Below are positions 41,301 through 46,730 of a stretch of 53,085 nt of DNA, one piece after another (position 1 is the first letter of the stretch; the number at the start of each line of letters is the position of its first letter). The position numbers were made by a program, and so were the translations under genes. Under the pieces are notes generated by a model. That model searched no databases, had not been told where the DNA came from, and saw nothing but the letters and a program-made list of their open reading frames with translations. Origin of the DNA: Vibrio caribbeanicus ATCC BAA-2122. GTDB lineage: Bacteria > Pseudomonadota > Gammaproteobacteria > Enterobacterales > Vibrionaceae. Where the stretch lies: positions 1 through 53,085 of the forward strand of contig NZ_AEIU01000122.1 of assembly GCF_000165125.1 (NCBI RefSeq). The letters are read 5' to 3'.

Positions 41301-43341
41301 CGTAAGCCAGCAAATGAGCAAGGTAATCTCCATTACCGACTCTGATGAGTACATTGAGCGCACCACCTGCCGCAACATCCGTCATTCCGCTGCTCGAACT
41401 ATTGACAATAACATTCGCAAGTCCGGCTCCCTTAAACGACAAATTCCCTTCCCGGCCACTTTTAACAATCACGTTGGCACCACCACCACCGGCAAAGTAA
41501 GTGTCACCAATTAGACTATGATGAGAGATAACATTTGCAGCACCAATACCAGAAAAATGCACGTCACCTTCAGTCACGTCTGAGTGAATAACATTGCCAG
41601 CACCTGCACCTTTGAAATGTACATCACCAGAGCTGTCGCTATCTGCAGTATTGGAAGAAATTAATGGTAGCGTTTTCTTATCACTCAGGTTAAGGATACG
41701 CTCTGAGTCAACCCGCGATGCTTTGACGCTGTATTGAAGATCACTTAAAGAATACCCACCCTTAGCCATAGAGCGATATCCATTAGCGGTCGAGTATACT
41801 TCATTTTGGATATTGTCAGTAAAATTGCCCGCCTTATACCAAGCGCTCGCATAATATTTTAAAACGCCAGTTTTCTCATCATTAATCAGTTCAACTTCAA
41901 CTATCTTGGTGTGTTTGCCTGTCCAGACAGCATAAATATAAGCATTGGGCTTTTTAAGAGACTTGATGGCTTTAACATCAACCGGGTTACCTATTGAATA
42001 TCCCCCCATCTTGGCATTAGAAAGAGTAATATCGGCGGCCTCAACTAAGGTACCCCCTCCATATGTTACCCATTCATATTCAGTGAGATTTTTTTCAATA
42101 GCGTGAATCTCAAAGTTCTGTTGACGCTCCACGGACAAATCGAAGAGTGCGTATGCCCCCTTTTGCGCTACTGCCGTATATCCACTTTGTTGAGAAACTT
42201 GAGTATTAGTGAGGTTATTAAGATGGTTACCTTCTCGGTACCAAGAAGTAGATAGATAATTTAACTGTCCACTGACAGGGTCATTGTCCAGTACAACCTT
42301 ATTGACCTTAGTGAAACCATCTTCAAGAATAGCGAAAAGATAGGTATTACTTTCCACTTCAGATTTTAGCGGTTTCACCTGTCGAGCAGTCGTGATCCAT
42401 TTTCCTTTAATTGTTGCATTGCCGAACGCCACATTGTCTGCATCAGCAAACTCAATGCTGGATTGAGCAACCTTTTGGCCTCGGCCTTGACGAACGATAT
42501 TATTATACCCACCAACTCCATCAAAATGGATATCACCGTGGGCGACATCAGAATATAAATGGTTATAGGCACCGACACCTTGAAATAGAATATGCCCCTG
42601 CGTCTGCGAGTAATTGTCCTGTGCGTTTCGAGTACGTTCAATACGGTTTGATGCCCCAGCCCCACGCAAAGTGATATCGCCCTGCTTGCCTTTACGAACT
42701 AGATAATTATCCGCACCTGCTCCAGAAAAGTGGATGCTGCCTTCTTCGATACTGGAATAAATATTGTTTGCTACCCCAGCACCAGAAAAGTTGATATCCC
42801 CGTGAGACTCTTGATATTGATCAAACCAGGTGCGGGTCAATTTATTGCCAGCACCAGCACCAATATACTCCATACTTCCAGCATTGGTTTGATGATTTAA
42901 GCGGTTGTAGCCTCCGGCACCGCTAAAAGAGACCTCTCCCTGTTTACCTAGTCGATTAAGTTCATTATATGCAGCAAGCCCTTGATAATCTAAGCTGCCG
43001 ATGTCTCCATTATGGTCGATCGATACCGCACCCGCGGCTCCTGAGAACGAAACATTACCAGCACCGCTTTTATTAATGTCTGCATAACCAGCGGCTCCCT
43101 GCACTTTCAGATGACCACTAGAGTCATTAATTTTTAGATAAGCAGAGCCTCCGACAACCGTATCATCGCCACTACCCGTATGAACCGTTGCTCCGATGGA
43201 ACCTAAACTAATGTGATCATCACCACCGTATGCATGAATTTGTCCACCAAAACCGATAGCAACAATCGTATTGTTTCCTTGGTCAGCAGAATAGTTGCCC
43301 GTAAAGAAGTATTCGACACTTCGCCAAAATGGTTTTCCCAT
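29353..43341 (-). CDS. rtxA: MARTX multifunctional autoprocessing RTX toxin
   Basis: A giant secreted toxin of 4662 residues. The N-terminus MGKPFWRSVEYFFTGNYSA is nearly identical to V. cholerae RtxA as I recall it. In order: A-type glycine-rich repeats (about 80-650, with an inserted non-repeat block at about 310-560), B repeats (about 650-1350), a carbohydrate-binding-like module (about 1460-1605), a charged coiled coil (about 1607-1837), then the effectors RID (1980-2497), ABH (2498-2772), a papain-like domain (2773-2990), an ExoY-like cyclase (2991-3360), an OspG-like kinase (3375-3560), the CPD protease (3580-3770), a conserved C-terminal region, and calcium-binding RTX C repeats (about 4290-4570). 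The reading frame is intact. The ends form pores that deliver the effectors to host cells, and CPD frees them on binding inositol hexakisphosphate (family knowledge). It is downstream of rtxC and rtxH on the same strand. Confidence 0.98.
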   Translation of the reverse strand: MGKPFWRSVEYFFTGNYSADQGNNTIVAIGFGGQIHAYGGDDHISLGSIGATVHTGSGDDTVVGGSAYLKINDSSGHLKVQGAAGYADINKSGAGNVSFSGAAGAVSIDHNGDIGSLDYQGLAAYNELNRLGKQGEVSFSGAGGYNRLNHQTNAGSMEYIGAGAGNKLTRTWFDQYQESHGDINFSGAGVANNIYSSIEEGSIHFSGAGADNYLVRKGKQGDITLRGAGASNRIERTRNAQDNYSQTQGHILFQGVGAYNHLYSDVAHGDIHFDGVGGYNNIVRQGRGQKVAQSSIEFADADNVAFGNATIKGKWITTARQVKPLKSEVESNTYLFAILEDGFTKVNKVVLDNDPVSGQLNYLSTSWYREGNHLNNLTNTQVSQQSGYTAVAQKGAYALFDLSVERQQNFEIHAIEKNLTEYEWVTYGGGTLVEAADITLSNAKMGGYSIGNPVDVKAIKSLKKPNAYIYAVWTGKHTKIVEVELINDEKTGVLKYYASAWYKAGNFTDNIQNEVYSTANGYRSMAKGGYSLSDLQYSVKASRVDSERILNLSDKKTLPLISSNTADSDSSGDVHFKGAGAGNVIHSDVTEGDVHFSGIGAANVISHHSLIGDTYFAGGGGANVIVKSGREGNLSFKGAGLANVIVNSSSSGMTDVAAGGALNVLIRVGNGDYLAHLLAYGNISIHKGNGDSNLMLFGGFNSHTQIGSGKGLWVAGGGFNILTQIGDGGINSIMLGGANALTKLGAGDLNVGMLGGGNILTHLSKDDAPNNTKFIAFGGANVLTKKGNGDVTAIMAGGANVLTHVGNGSTTGIQLGGANILTKVGDGKTTGIMFGIGNVVTHVGSGKTLGVMAGAGNIFTKVGQGTSIAAMIGAGNVLTHIGKGNTWALMGGMGNIFTKVGDGDALALMIAEANVFTHIGNGLTIALMLAKGNIATKVGNGPTLGAMIGNVNVFTHIGDGATFAAMIGQANVMTKVGDELTASLMFGKANISTHVGNGTSIGVFAGELNVMTKVGDGTTLAAMFGKANIMTHVGNGLTGVLALGEANLVTKVGNGFMGVVAASKANVITHVGDATTAAVLAGKGNILTKVGDGTAVGLLISDVGNVMTHVGDGTTLGFAKGKVNLITKIGDGLGVNAVWGEANVLTHIGEGERYTLAKGRANIITKVGDGQETSVVHGDANIMTHIGAGDDYVGAWGKANVVTKVGDGNQVVLAKGEANVVTHIGQGDGYHALWSKANIVTKVGDGTQVTAAKGKANITTVVGDGMSVAASYGDANVHTKVGDGLSVNVAWGKYNLNTKVGDGLNLAVMKGNANANIHMGDGLDISASYARNNINIKVGNGDSYYLAIASSNTKSQKLSSLFEGIKQTVLGVGGSQAINYLVQGDEASTSGSRRGRAAIATPEINHLSGFELESIDPVSTDLSSSIRGQITKVETPNLEALKTDLSIEEQDLSHQPNLITNGDFESGSQGWLRTNGIEVSHSASVYGLDNSSHGDRVTELDVYSNTTLYQEISALKAGEVIQLSFDFAKRSHIGEQEGIEVLWNDHIVFSASDVKDGWQQKDLKLRAQEGTNRISFRATGESNGRGYILDNVIAKSEYLAQNDILENHSSGDTAEVSALSDKERASEDGQRLAAEKEQQLAKLKNSQRQLESTDQDALSQNGSEQKANLEREAREVRDELFSITDGLEQIVQPDINSQPTGNKWREKFASGYLSGIQTQLDSVKAESNEQISAVQKGLIKNRNKLANAVVQSEYGMMHSEKSQADAKNRVDQVKSQADTQLITAQNHEKQAKEAKNSAQDAVQNADRETSAKVEHANSKVANAIKDAKSVQQSSQPKPAPQQPDQIADKPTELTQNSGGETVSTENISEIRPDGRLIQMLEPTEQEELEAGMAAVNRLQINAGSRASKPLIVGDVVSRRQAQESTVVLNDTKIAISRSNPLISGLKLEGLGEVPRVNEEAVLSIGKVMEVRAFKKLANHTGKRRGKSYYNVLRALESYHSADSDYPDQVLTRLTTLRQQLQGYLLGHSDSGRVQAMQTLLSQTEMNLESVVNQLDPDMDIDAKGEFSRLYDQLGNASLKSSEHLYIDGDGRLKLSRDLDAAISQDITLERLQSAVEKEYGTSLSDSVFTELSAKQLAKDGNGVDVSGLKRIHRALEDKIEPVSATLFVWKPSDHSMYGHAALQIGRGRVNVEPDADEIRFFNEDNYVSWWPTGSKGKNPFKVASEDNPDARVRFPDLSLPASMGSRLEDDVASEENDKFGIDLEQNQAKKSEIQAAFSGNADLFESMNGPYASFLLMSPEQLEKSGIPSEVSAPYIEQWSDPHNDMSEVGERFADAIRAYAKELKDPSYISDLLKRSMQDAFEAIHTFKNTEADNGRVFRIHLEGLDAGAMQAEWAKISTNPNARYQLMTQNCSSLVARVLNAGGANKLLGRNSLSKQPSFGVWTPKKLFKFGQDLQQAQLKKVAESSVSQNTPLKKVDRDLLSHTESQSVLTRFFQKRVFGTQDERKQVKDSTRLILSNAISSNEAEKVTINGHVGRLAGYYHHSHSQSQDKENAVTAQKKVVLFLHGPGASAEEQALLVRRHYAKLNVDVMAVNMRGFGASDGVPSEQGFYQDARSMFRYLISERGIKPSNIILHGYSTGAPVAANLARYAAQNDQPVSGLLLDRPIPNMSKAVASIDIANPAGIVASVSKAVMGQFSLQENMTGLSKSTPVMLYTDKGILGDQGEKIRHKLIESGFHVSGEQTNFGHQATGLLIKEHASEIVDYLSLANVLTEDELKRDVIRLPLAEILDKVVRSLGKSSTAMMESGFYNLRTHEANSHEVKRDWAQTLSAINTIRNLYFPNDMQRYFDALKEKRVGNCGDRALYAAHLIINQYGYKGEVETLRLAGSGDHVFVKVGGNSESAKIVDPWTGQYYPFSELNTFLYNPNKDKVLVHRSFDDLKQLFEGLLPAEAGRAGFREERYNSRDFTLTPLAERENVKLGIPEHDQKTFAEIAEREDVIIGLRPIDEKSKSLIASKQYSSKGLMVKAKSADWGPMSGFIPVEQSFAKASARNNLERFNHLAQQALSSGHAVSVDLILEQSRVNELVDKFQAMTRPKWDPQTGLFKTRALMGGEVADQIDFYLQQVTVDGVSRWQVFEAPGKPMQVMGNPDSRLPMTADYDLFTVMPSIRDLGPQDKVKQPISWQEWKESVDYTELSKKQKAMYDNETLYNRKDGESLGVLSDRIKTLKDIINTGLGREEGYEMVHHGADDANFFSVMGDNFPAAFFLPRRLFAESGLGAGRGSIQDYFNVNDQGAVVIRSAQEFSNFQQVAINANYRAAQNSQWNKGLEDPLFTTKRKLSHDYLNARDELAKRFQKPKEIGLESLGPKRKPGLKLNIDTSMTPLERKKREYQQQGLLVASGSFGLVLRDPNDSSVLIKYLGKAHNSALAEAEFFNQFYGEDSASVYRDDNGEVFIRMLKIPGTPVSELAVQDIPNNAQQLYLNMISDLSDANIYHRDLNLSNVMYDAESQRFWPIDFETAESFESGEQFKNYPNDAQMFEKSLHALAQQKLEGLQSNKVNRSDVTSWQQAETPAVDHSAESRFDGHVVIQLEDDPVVTKAAANLAGKYASSSVVIQLDEKGGYRVVHGDATKFSGFLRWQIVGHGRESSDVNHSQMSGYSAEQLATHLAKFEREFKKVEGVSLKPDYISMVGCSLVSDDKQQGFAHQFLTSLDSEGIRADGSARSVDVAIGQDGRKYTLTDGQQWTRKHTDHKVVLNWGANGELTTHQQAIKNGIAIGDIDINKIGVRESDYRLNGAISANREIFSAPARQPKNKIAVSASASNQLSYSGNIQVNVGDGEFTSINWGTSNLGIKVGTGGFKSLSFGDNNVMLHIGDGDSKHSVDIAGYTALEGVQAFIGNRNVSFNMGRSNDVIFMMDKSIPTPPLINPFDGSARIASVLQSLAGSSDGNGWLAQQDQQWNLSGAKKFVNDMSGIDLSSSVDYSTLTELDAHNQRSSRGLKYDAEATLNKKYNQWLSKSGNQAQSGLSRADKLRQLNDKSAFNLAVAGEGADIQVTTGNWNFMFGDNIQSILDTNIGSLFGAMTQQFSATGQARATFTYQPADLPRQLKNRLLGRLAGLTSETTLGDIFGVDYSPSGQLISRTGEPIDTVATLREIIEVMAEFGGEQLKSFADPAKLLNQLKSGIDMGADGIKSFATSHGLQQRTLEEEHSNVGDGLASVKSVAESDTSEDRTFGFNALNLPNLFATIFDQEKQAEMTSLAENLKKNLSEDVLNIKEQTFDFLRSSGHLKGDGDMHVSLGNYNFNWAGDGQDLGAYLGDNNNFWGGRGHDVYYATGISNIFSGDEGNDTGVMMGRENMMFGGEGNDTAVVAGRINHVFLGSGSDQAFIFGEGGEVDMGSGFDYLVTSGNFNRVDAGSGQDYSVTIGSNNQISLAEGDDFARIFGNYNRLNAGTGNDVVKLMGYHAALNGQEGNDHLIAAAMSKFSHFDGGKGRDLMVLGGYQNTFKGGEDTDSFVVSGEAIDVFVEDIRRDDKIVFNDVDWHQLWFRRSGYDLELSIIRDIETVSSQGQFETTGSVLFANYFDNNRADIVLSMSDTDDSGQSEYTALTDSAVDTLVQAMSNFEPKVGANGFMDSFDVHSQEQVISAWSDVVSGKTHFT
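29632..30474 (-). repeat. RtxA C-terminal RTX (C) repeats
   Basis: About residues 4290-4570 carry GG.G.D-type nonapeptides such as FSGDEGNDTG, FGGEGNDTAV and LGSGSDQAFI, the calcium-binding beta-roll that accompanies type I secretion of RTX proteins. Confidence 0.9.
32032..32604 (-). other. CPD cysteine protease domain of RtxA
   Basis: About residues 3580-3770. The catalytic His 3648 is in QIVGHGRES and the Cys 3697 is in SMVGCSLVS. The 49-residue spacing equals that of V. cholerae CPD (His 3519, Cys 3568). The domain cleaves after Leu between effectors when inositol hexakisphosphate binds. Confidence 0.95.
32662..33219 (-). other. OspG/NleH-like protein kinase domain inside RtxA
   Basis: About residues 3375-3560, between the ExoY-like cyclase and CPD. 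A glycine loop ASGSFGLVL is followed by the ATP-binding Lys 3422 in VLIKYLG, a helix-C Glu near 3436 (AEAEFFNQFYG), the catalytic loop YHRDLNLSNVMYD with Asp 3501 and Asn 3506, and the metal-binding Asp 3520 in WPIDFE in place of DFG. RMLKIPGTPVSEL and DIPNNAQQLYL match the Shigella effector OspG closely as I remember it. As in OspG there is almost nothing after the DF motif: no activation loop and no large C-lobe. OspG binds E2-ubiquitin conjugates and dampens NF-kB; whether this one does is inference. Confidence 0.9.
33262..34371 (-). other. ExoY-like nucleotidyl cyclase domain of RtxA
   Basis: About residues 2991-3360. EREDVIIGLRPID, then Lys 3025 and Lys 3032 in KGLMVKAKSADWGP (spaced seven apart, like K81 and K88 of P. 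aeruginosa ExoY), the metal-binding pair Asp 3162/Asp 3164 in MTADYDLF, and His 3249/3250 in MVHHGADDAN match the edema-factor/ExoY family. MARTX ExoY domains of other vibrios are activated by host actin and make cyclic nucleotides; this is expected here by homology. Confidence 0.92.
34372..35025 (-). other. papain-like Cys-His-Asp domain of dermonecrotic-toxin type in RtxA
   Basis: About residues 2773-2990, between ABH and the ExoY-like domain. A possible catalytic triad is Cys 2862 (VGNCGDRALYAA), His 2894 (GSGDHVFVKVGG) and Asp 2910 (AKIVDPWTGQYYP). Its spacings of 32 and 16 residues are close to those of P. multocida toxin C3 (C1165/H1205/D1220) and Salmonella SseI (C178/H216/D231). Those are papain-fold glutamine deamidases or related enzymes (Tox-PLDMTX type). 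I do not recognise it as a named MARTX effector. It could instead be a form of DmX, whose sequence I cannot recall well enough to exclude. Confidence 0.75.
35026..35850 (-). other. ABH alpha/beta-hydrolase effector domain of RtxA
   Basis: About residues 2498-2772. KKVVLFLHGPGASAEEQ, VNMRGFGASDGVP, the nucleophile Ser 2640 in HGYSTGAPVA and His 2750 in NFGHQATG define the hydrolase. MARTX ABH is a phosphatidylinositol-3-phosphate-specific phospholipase A1 that blocks autophagy (family knowledge). Confidence 0.94.
35851..37404 (-). other. RID Rho-inactivation domain of RtxA, with membrane localization module
   Basis: About residues 1980-2497. A four-helix-bundle-like start (SYYNVLRALESYH) probably localizes it to membranes. 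The catalytic part has His 2179 (MYGHAALQIGRGR) and Cys 2413 (MTQNCSSLVARVL), 234 residues apart; V. cholerae RID has His 2782 and Cys 3022, 240 apart. RID fatty-acylates lysines of Rho GTPases. Confidence 0.95.
37831..38523 (-). other. charged coiled-coil region of RtxA
   Basis: About residues 1607-1837 are very rich in Glu, Lys, Gln and Ala with heptad character (for example RLAAEKEQQLAKLKNSQRQL), ending in a Pro/Gln linker before RID. It is preceded by a jelly-roll-like module (NLITNGDFESGSQGW, RISFRATGES). Confidence 0.8.
39292..41394 (-). repeat. RtxA B-repeat array
   Basis: Roughly 35 tandem units of 19-20 residues (about 60 bp) with the core N-[IV]-x-T-[HK]-[VI]-G-[DN]-G, for example NVLTHVGNGST and NIFTKVGDGDA. 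They alternate between H and K before VG. In MARTX toxins these N-terminal repeats help membrane engagement and delivery. Confidence 0.9.
41390..43110 (-). repeat. RtxA A-repeat region
   Basis: Glycine-rich repeats of about 20 residues with a core such as GDIHFxGxGAxN (for example GSIHFSGAGADNYL, GDVHFKGAGAGNVI), interrupted by a non-repeat block of about 250 residues with two related halves (TYLFAILEDG..LNYLSTSWYREGN and AYIYAVWTGK..LKYYASAWYKAGN). Confidence 0.85.
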
Positions 43342-43359
43342 AAATGAACCTATGAATTC

Positions 43360-43821
43360 TTAGATAGAGAACCACTGAACTTTTCTAATACAGCGGTTAT
43401 TTTTAGCACTTACTTTTGCCCGAACTGTACATACCTTTTGGCCTTGCCAAGGGGCAAAGACCCGAGATCTTAGATCGTTGACAACTTCCCGAGCATGACC
43501 AAATGGTGCAATCATCTCAGGCATAAATATATGCGAACCAGATCGCCAATCACTGTCAAGGAGCTCTCTTTCGCCATTGAGAAGTAATCGTCGGTTCTCT
43601 GTAGAAACAAACGCCCAATTACAAAAGGCTACAGGACGTTGGTTTTCATCTTCGTAGTAACAATATTGATTGAGTTCGAAGGATGGCATAATTCTCTGTT
43701 GCCATTCTGCTAACACGTAGCGCTGATGAAGAGGAGAATACTGACTGAGCAGCATTATGCCTCCGATCATGGTTTGTATTTGGTTAAAAGTAGGTGTTGA
43801 GAGTTTATGTTCAATGGACAT
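43360..43821 (-). CDS. rtxC: RtxC, toxin-activating acyltransferase homologue
   Basis: HlyC-family protein of 153 residues, the same length as V. cholerae RtxC. Typical features are IGGIMLLSQYSPLHQRYVLAEW, the catalytic His region near SPLHQRY, RPVAFCNWAFVS and GSHIFMPEMIAPFGHA. HlyC-type enzymes acylate lysines of RTX toxins in the cytoplasm; for MARTX the need for this is unclear. I chose the ATG at 43821 (GGA eight bases upstream) over a TTG four codons earlier. It ends 18 bases before rtxA. Confidence 0.95.
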   Translation of the reverse strand: MSIEHKLSTPTFNQIQTMIGGIMLLSQYSPLHQRYVLAEWQQRIMPSFELNQYCYYEDENQRPVAFCNWAFVSTENRRLLLNGERELLDSDWRSGSHIFMPEMIAPFGHAREVVNDLRSRVFAPWQGQKVCTVRAKVSAKNNRCIRKVQWFSI

Positions 43822-43853
43822 AATTTGATCCAAAGAAGACGCTGTCTATTGCT

Positions 43854-44207
43854 TTAAGTGTTAGCGTTTTGATCAGCAATCACACCATCAGTGACTGCAC
43901 AGCCATTTTCAGCAGGATCCACTTCACTGTCTTGTTCATCGGAACTAACGGGAAGAAAACCTGAAGAGATAAGCTTGTCGAATTCTGCTTCCATTCTCGG
44001 GTCATCAAGCATATTTTTGATCATAGAAACCATATGCATAAAACCTGAGGCGGGCATATGTATGGCCTGCTTGAGTTCTAATTCTTCGTCACTTTCGGCG
44101 ACAATCCCATTCGCCATTTTATTTTGGTCTTGTCCGACAAAATAAAGAGAAAAAATACCTTTATTATAATTAACGCTTGATATTGTTTGAACGAATTTCT
44201 CTGTCAT
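43854..44207 (-). CDS. rtxH: RtxH, conserved small protein of the MARTX operon
   Basis: A protein of 117 residues, first gene of the minus-strand rtx operon. It is acidic and lacks a signal peptide; GIFSLYFVGQDQNKMANGIV and ASGFMHMVSMIKNMLDDPRMEAEFDKLI are its clearest segments. The position before rtxC matches the conserved hypothetical gene (rtxH) of V. cholerae and V. vulnificus. No biochemical function is known; a chaperone or secretion-helper role would be a guess. Confidence 0.82.
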   Translation of the reverse strand: MTEKFVQTISSVNYNKGIFSLYFVGQDQNKMANGIVAESDEELELKQAIHMPASGFMHMVSMIKNMLDDPRMEAEFDKLISSGFLPVSSDEQDSEVDPAENGCAVTDGVIADQNANT

Positions 44208-44633
44208 GATGCATCCTGAATATTATAAATTTCAAAAAATAAAGAATAAAAACTGGCAAAAAATTCACTAAAAATGAATCTAATTTTAATAATATATGAA
44301 CATCGTTTTATAAGTATATTGAGTGATTAATTATCCACCTAATCTTATAAATACCATCTATGTAATGAATTTTTTAGAGCTTATTAAGAGGAATTTCTTA
44401 TACGAAAACTTTCCACTTTTCATTTAGACTAACCAACAAAATTAGGATTTAAAATAGAATAATAAGTGGTATGACCAGATTAAGATTGATACATTGCTCT
44501 TGAAGTTAATAGATTATTAACAGATTTGTATATAAAAATAATCATAGATTAATATATTTCACCTTGTTGACGGTAATATGAAGCAATGATAGTCTAATTT
44601 TAATAAAAATAATAAATATTCTTATATAAAAAT
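44208..44633. promoter_or_regulatory. divergent rtxHCA / rtxBDE promoter region
   Basis: A gene-free stretch of 426 bases of very AT-rich sequence with many A and T runs. It must carry both rtx promoters. In V. vulnificus the corresponding region is silenced by H-NS and relieved by HlyU; the composition here fits H-NS binding. I cannot assign individual sites. Confidence 0.6.
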
Positions 44634-46730
44634 ATGAACGCAATCGATTATATGACTTTGAATTGTATTCAGTTATGCACCTCTATTATCGGTGATAAAA
44701 AAATAAATATAAATTTTTCAAAAAATGAAAAATATCGAGAAACATTAAAGAAAATATCGATATCTAACAATATAAGAACCAAAGAAAGACATGATACCAG
44801 TAAGATTATTAATAAGTTGAAGCTTCCAATAATTTTATTTAATCAGGAAAATAAACCATTTGTCCTTGCAAAAGTTGCTGAGGGGCAATGTCTTATCCAA
44901 GATCCAGAGAAACAAGCTCCAGAAATTATCTCATCTGAAACACTTTTAAAACGTTGGAATGGTCGATCCCTATCCATATTAACAAAAAAGTCAAAGTTTG
45001 ATATTCGCTGGTTTGTCCCCGAATTCCTTAAGCATAAAAGTCTGTTGGCAGAAGTGTTGATTTTTTCTTTCGTGTTGCAAATTTTGGCGCTCATTTCCCC
45101 ACTCTTTTTTCAAGTGGTCATGGATAAAGTACTTGTACATCAGGCTTTCACGACATTAGATGTATTGGTGTTTGGCTTGGTCATTACGGGAGTATTTGAA
45201 GTAATACTCCGTGGTTTGAGAGAATATCAGTATGCGCACACAGCAAATCGAATTGATATTCAGCTTGGCTTAAAACTAGTCCAACACTTGCTCGGCCTCC
45301 CTTTGTTATTTTTTAAATCTCGTCAAGTAGGTGCAATTGTTACTCGGGTAAGAGAACTAGACACAATTCGAGAGTTTCTAACAGGCTCCATGTTTACGCT
45401 CAGTGTTGAGCTCTTATTTATGTTTATATTCATTTATGTCATGAGCATATTATCCTCAACTCTAACTGTGATTTTCACTCTGTCCCTACCGGTCTATATT
45501 CTTATTGCATGGTGGTTTACGCCGAGGATGCAAGTTGCTATTGAAGAACAATTTACCCATGCAGCAGTCAACACCTCATTTTTAACCGAGAGTATTTCTG
45601 GTAGTGAAACAATAAAGAGTTTGGCTGTAGAGCCAAAGTTTATCAGGCGCTGGGATAACCAAACAGAAAATATGGTTGCAACCGGTTACTCAGTTCAACA
45701 ACTGAATAATCGTTCCGAGCATTGTGTGCAGCTATTACAAAAGTCAATGAGCGTTATCATTTTATGGTTAGGCGCGAGTGAGGTTCTTTCATTACACATG
45801 ACCATCGGTCAATTGATCGCCTTCAATATGCTCAATAGTCATGTATCCCAACCCTTAGCCAAAATGGTGCAACTGTGGGGACAATATATTCAAGCGCGAG
45901 TCGCGATAGAAAAGTTAGGGGATGTTTTAAATCTTCCCACAGAAAACCAGTCGAATGTTGACCAACACTCCATCAAAGGTTCGGTATCATTCAATAACAT
46001 CGTATTCCAGTATCAACCAAATATCCCAGCAACGATTCAGGACTTATCTTTAGAAATAAGTGCTGGAGAAAGTATCGGAATCGTCGGCACTTCAGGATCA
46101 GGAAAAAGCACTCTAGCACGACTCCTTTTGAGGCTCTATACGCCTCAACAAGGAACAATTGCGATAGATGGTACTCCACTGAATAAGTTTAACGTGCAAC
46201 AGTTACGACAAGATGTAGGTGTCGTGTTGCAAGAAAACTATTTATTCAACAAAAGTGTTAGCGAAAATATTGCTCAAGCGGCTCCTCAGGCTAGCCTAGA
46301 ATCGATTATTTCTGCCGCAAAACTTGCGGGCGCTCATGACTTCATTCTCAAACTACCTATGGGCTATGACACCATTTTAGCTGAGGGTGGCTCTTCTCTT
46401 TCTGGCGGACAGCGCCAAAGGATTGCAATAGCAAGAGCCCTTTTACCACGACCGAAAGTGTTGATTTTTGATGAAGCAACCAGTGCCCTCGACGATGAAT
46501 CACAAGCTCTGATTCAAAATAACATGCAAGATATTGGTCGTAATCGAACGGTCATTACTATTGCTCACCGCTTATCTACTGTCAGAAATTGTGATCGAAT
46601 CATTGTGCTGCACAAAGGCCAAATTGTGGAACAGGGTACTCATGATCAATTACTTGACCAAGGAGATCGCTATTACCAATTATGGGAATTACAAAAAGAA
46701 CTAAAATGTGAAGGAAAAAATCATGCGTAA
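44634..46730 (+). CDS. rtxB: RtxB, type I secretion ABC transporter for MARTX
   Basis: HlyB-type ABC exporter of 698 residues. The N-terminal 130 residues form a degenerate C39-like domain without the catalytic Cys/His set. A transmembrane region follows from ALISPLFFQVVMDKVL, with FFKSRQVGAIVTRVRELDTI, then the nucleotide-binding domain: Walker A GTSGSGKSTLARL, signature LSGGQRQRIAIARAL, Walker B KVLIFDEATSALD and the switch His in IAHRLSTVRN. It forms the export channel with RtxE, RtxD and an unlinked TolC. The stop overlaps the rtxD start by eight bases. Confidence 0.96.
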   Translation: MNAIDYMTLNCIQLCTSIIGDKKININFSKNEKYRETLKKISISNNIRTKERHDTSKIINKLKLPIILFNQENKPFVLAKVAEGQCLIQDPEKQAPEIISSETLLKRWNGRSLSILTKKSKFDIRWFVPEFLKHKSLLAEVLIFSFVLQILALISPLFFQVVMDKVLVHQAFTTLDVLVFGLVITGVFEVILRGLREYQYAHTANRIDIQLGLKLVQHLLGLPLLFFKSRQVGAIVTRVRELDTIREFLTGSMFTLSVELLFMFIFIYVMSILSSTLTVIFTLSLPVYILIAWWFTPRMQVAIEEQFTHAAVNTSFLTESISGSETIKSLAVEPKFIRRWDNQTENMVATGYSVQQLNNRSEHCVQLLQKSMSVIILWLGASEVLSLHMTIGQLIAFNMLNSHVSQPLAKMVQLWGQYIQARVAIEKLGDVLNLPTENQSNVDQHSIKGSVSFNNIVFQYQPNIPATIQDLSLEISAGESIGIVGTSGSGKSTLARLLLRLYTPQQGTIAIDGTPLNKFNVQQLRQDVGVVLQENYLFNKSVSENIAQAAPQASLESIISAAKLAGAHDFILKLPMGYDTILAEGGSSLSGGQRQRIAIARALLPRPKVLIFDEATSALDDESQALIQNNMQDIGRNRTVITIAHRLSTVRNCDRIIVLHKGQIVEQGTHDQLLDQGDRYYQLWELQKELKCEGKNHA

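Noticed and set aside
39292-41394. Regular repeats of about 60 bp that could suggest a CRISPR array or satellite
   Set aside because: The period is a coding repeat: each unit translates to the NxxTHVGNG-type B repeat of RtxA in one uninterrupted frame, with variable third bases.
39508-41514. Several long open frames on the plus strand opposite the RtxA B repeats
   Set aside because: They mirror the repeat periodicity of rtxA, have no family resemblance and no ribosome sites; shadows of the toxin gene.
44634-45030. RtxB N-terminus as an active C39 peptidase
   Set aside because: The region lacks the catalytic Cys and His arrangement; MARTX exporters do not remove a double-glycine leader, so this is a C39-like docking domain.
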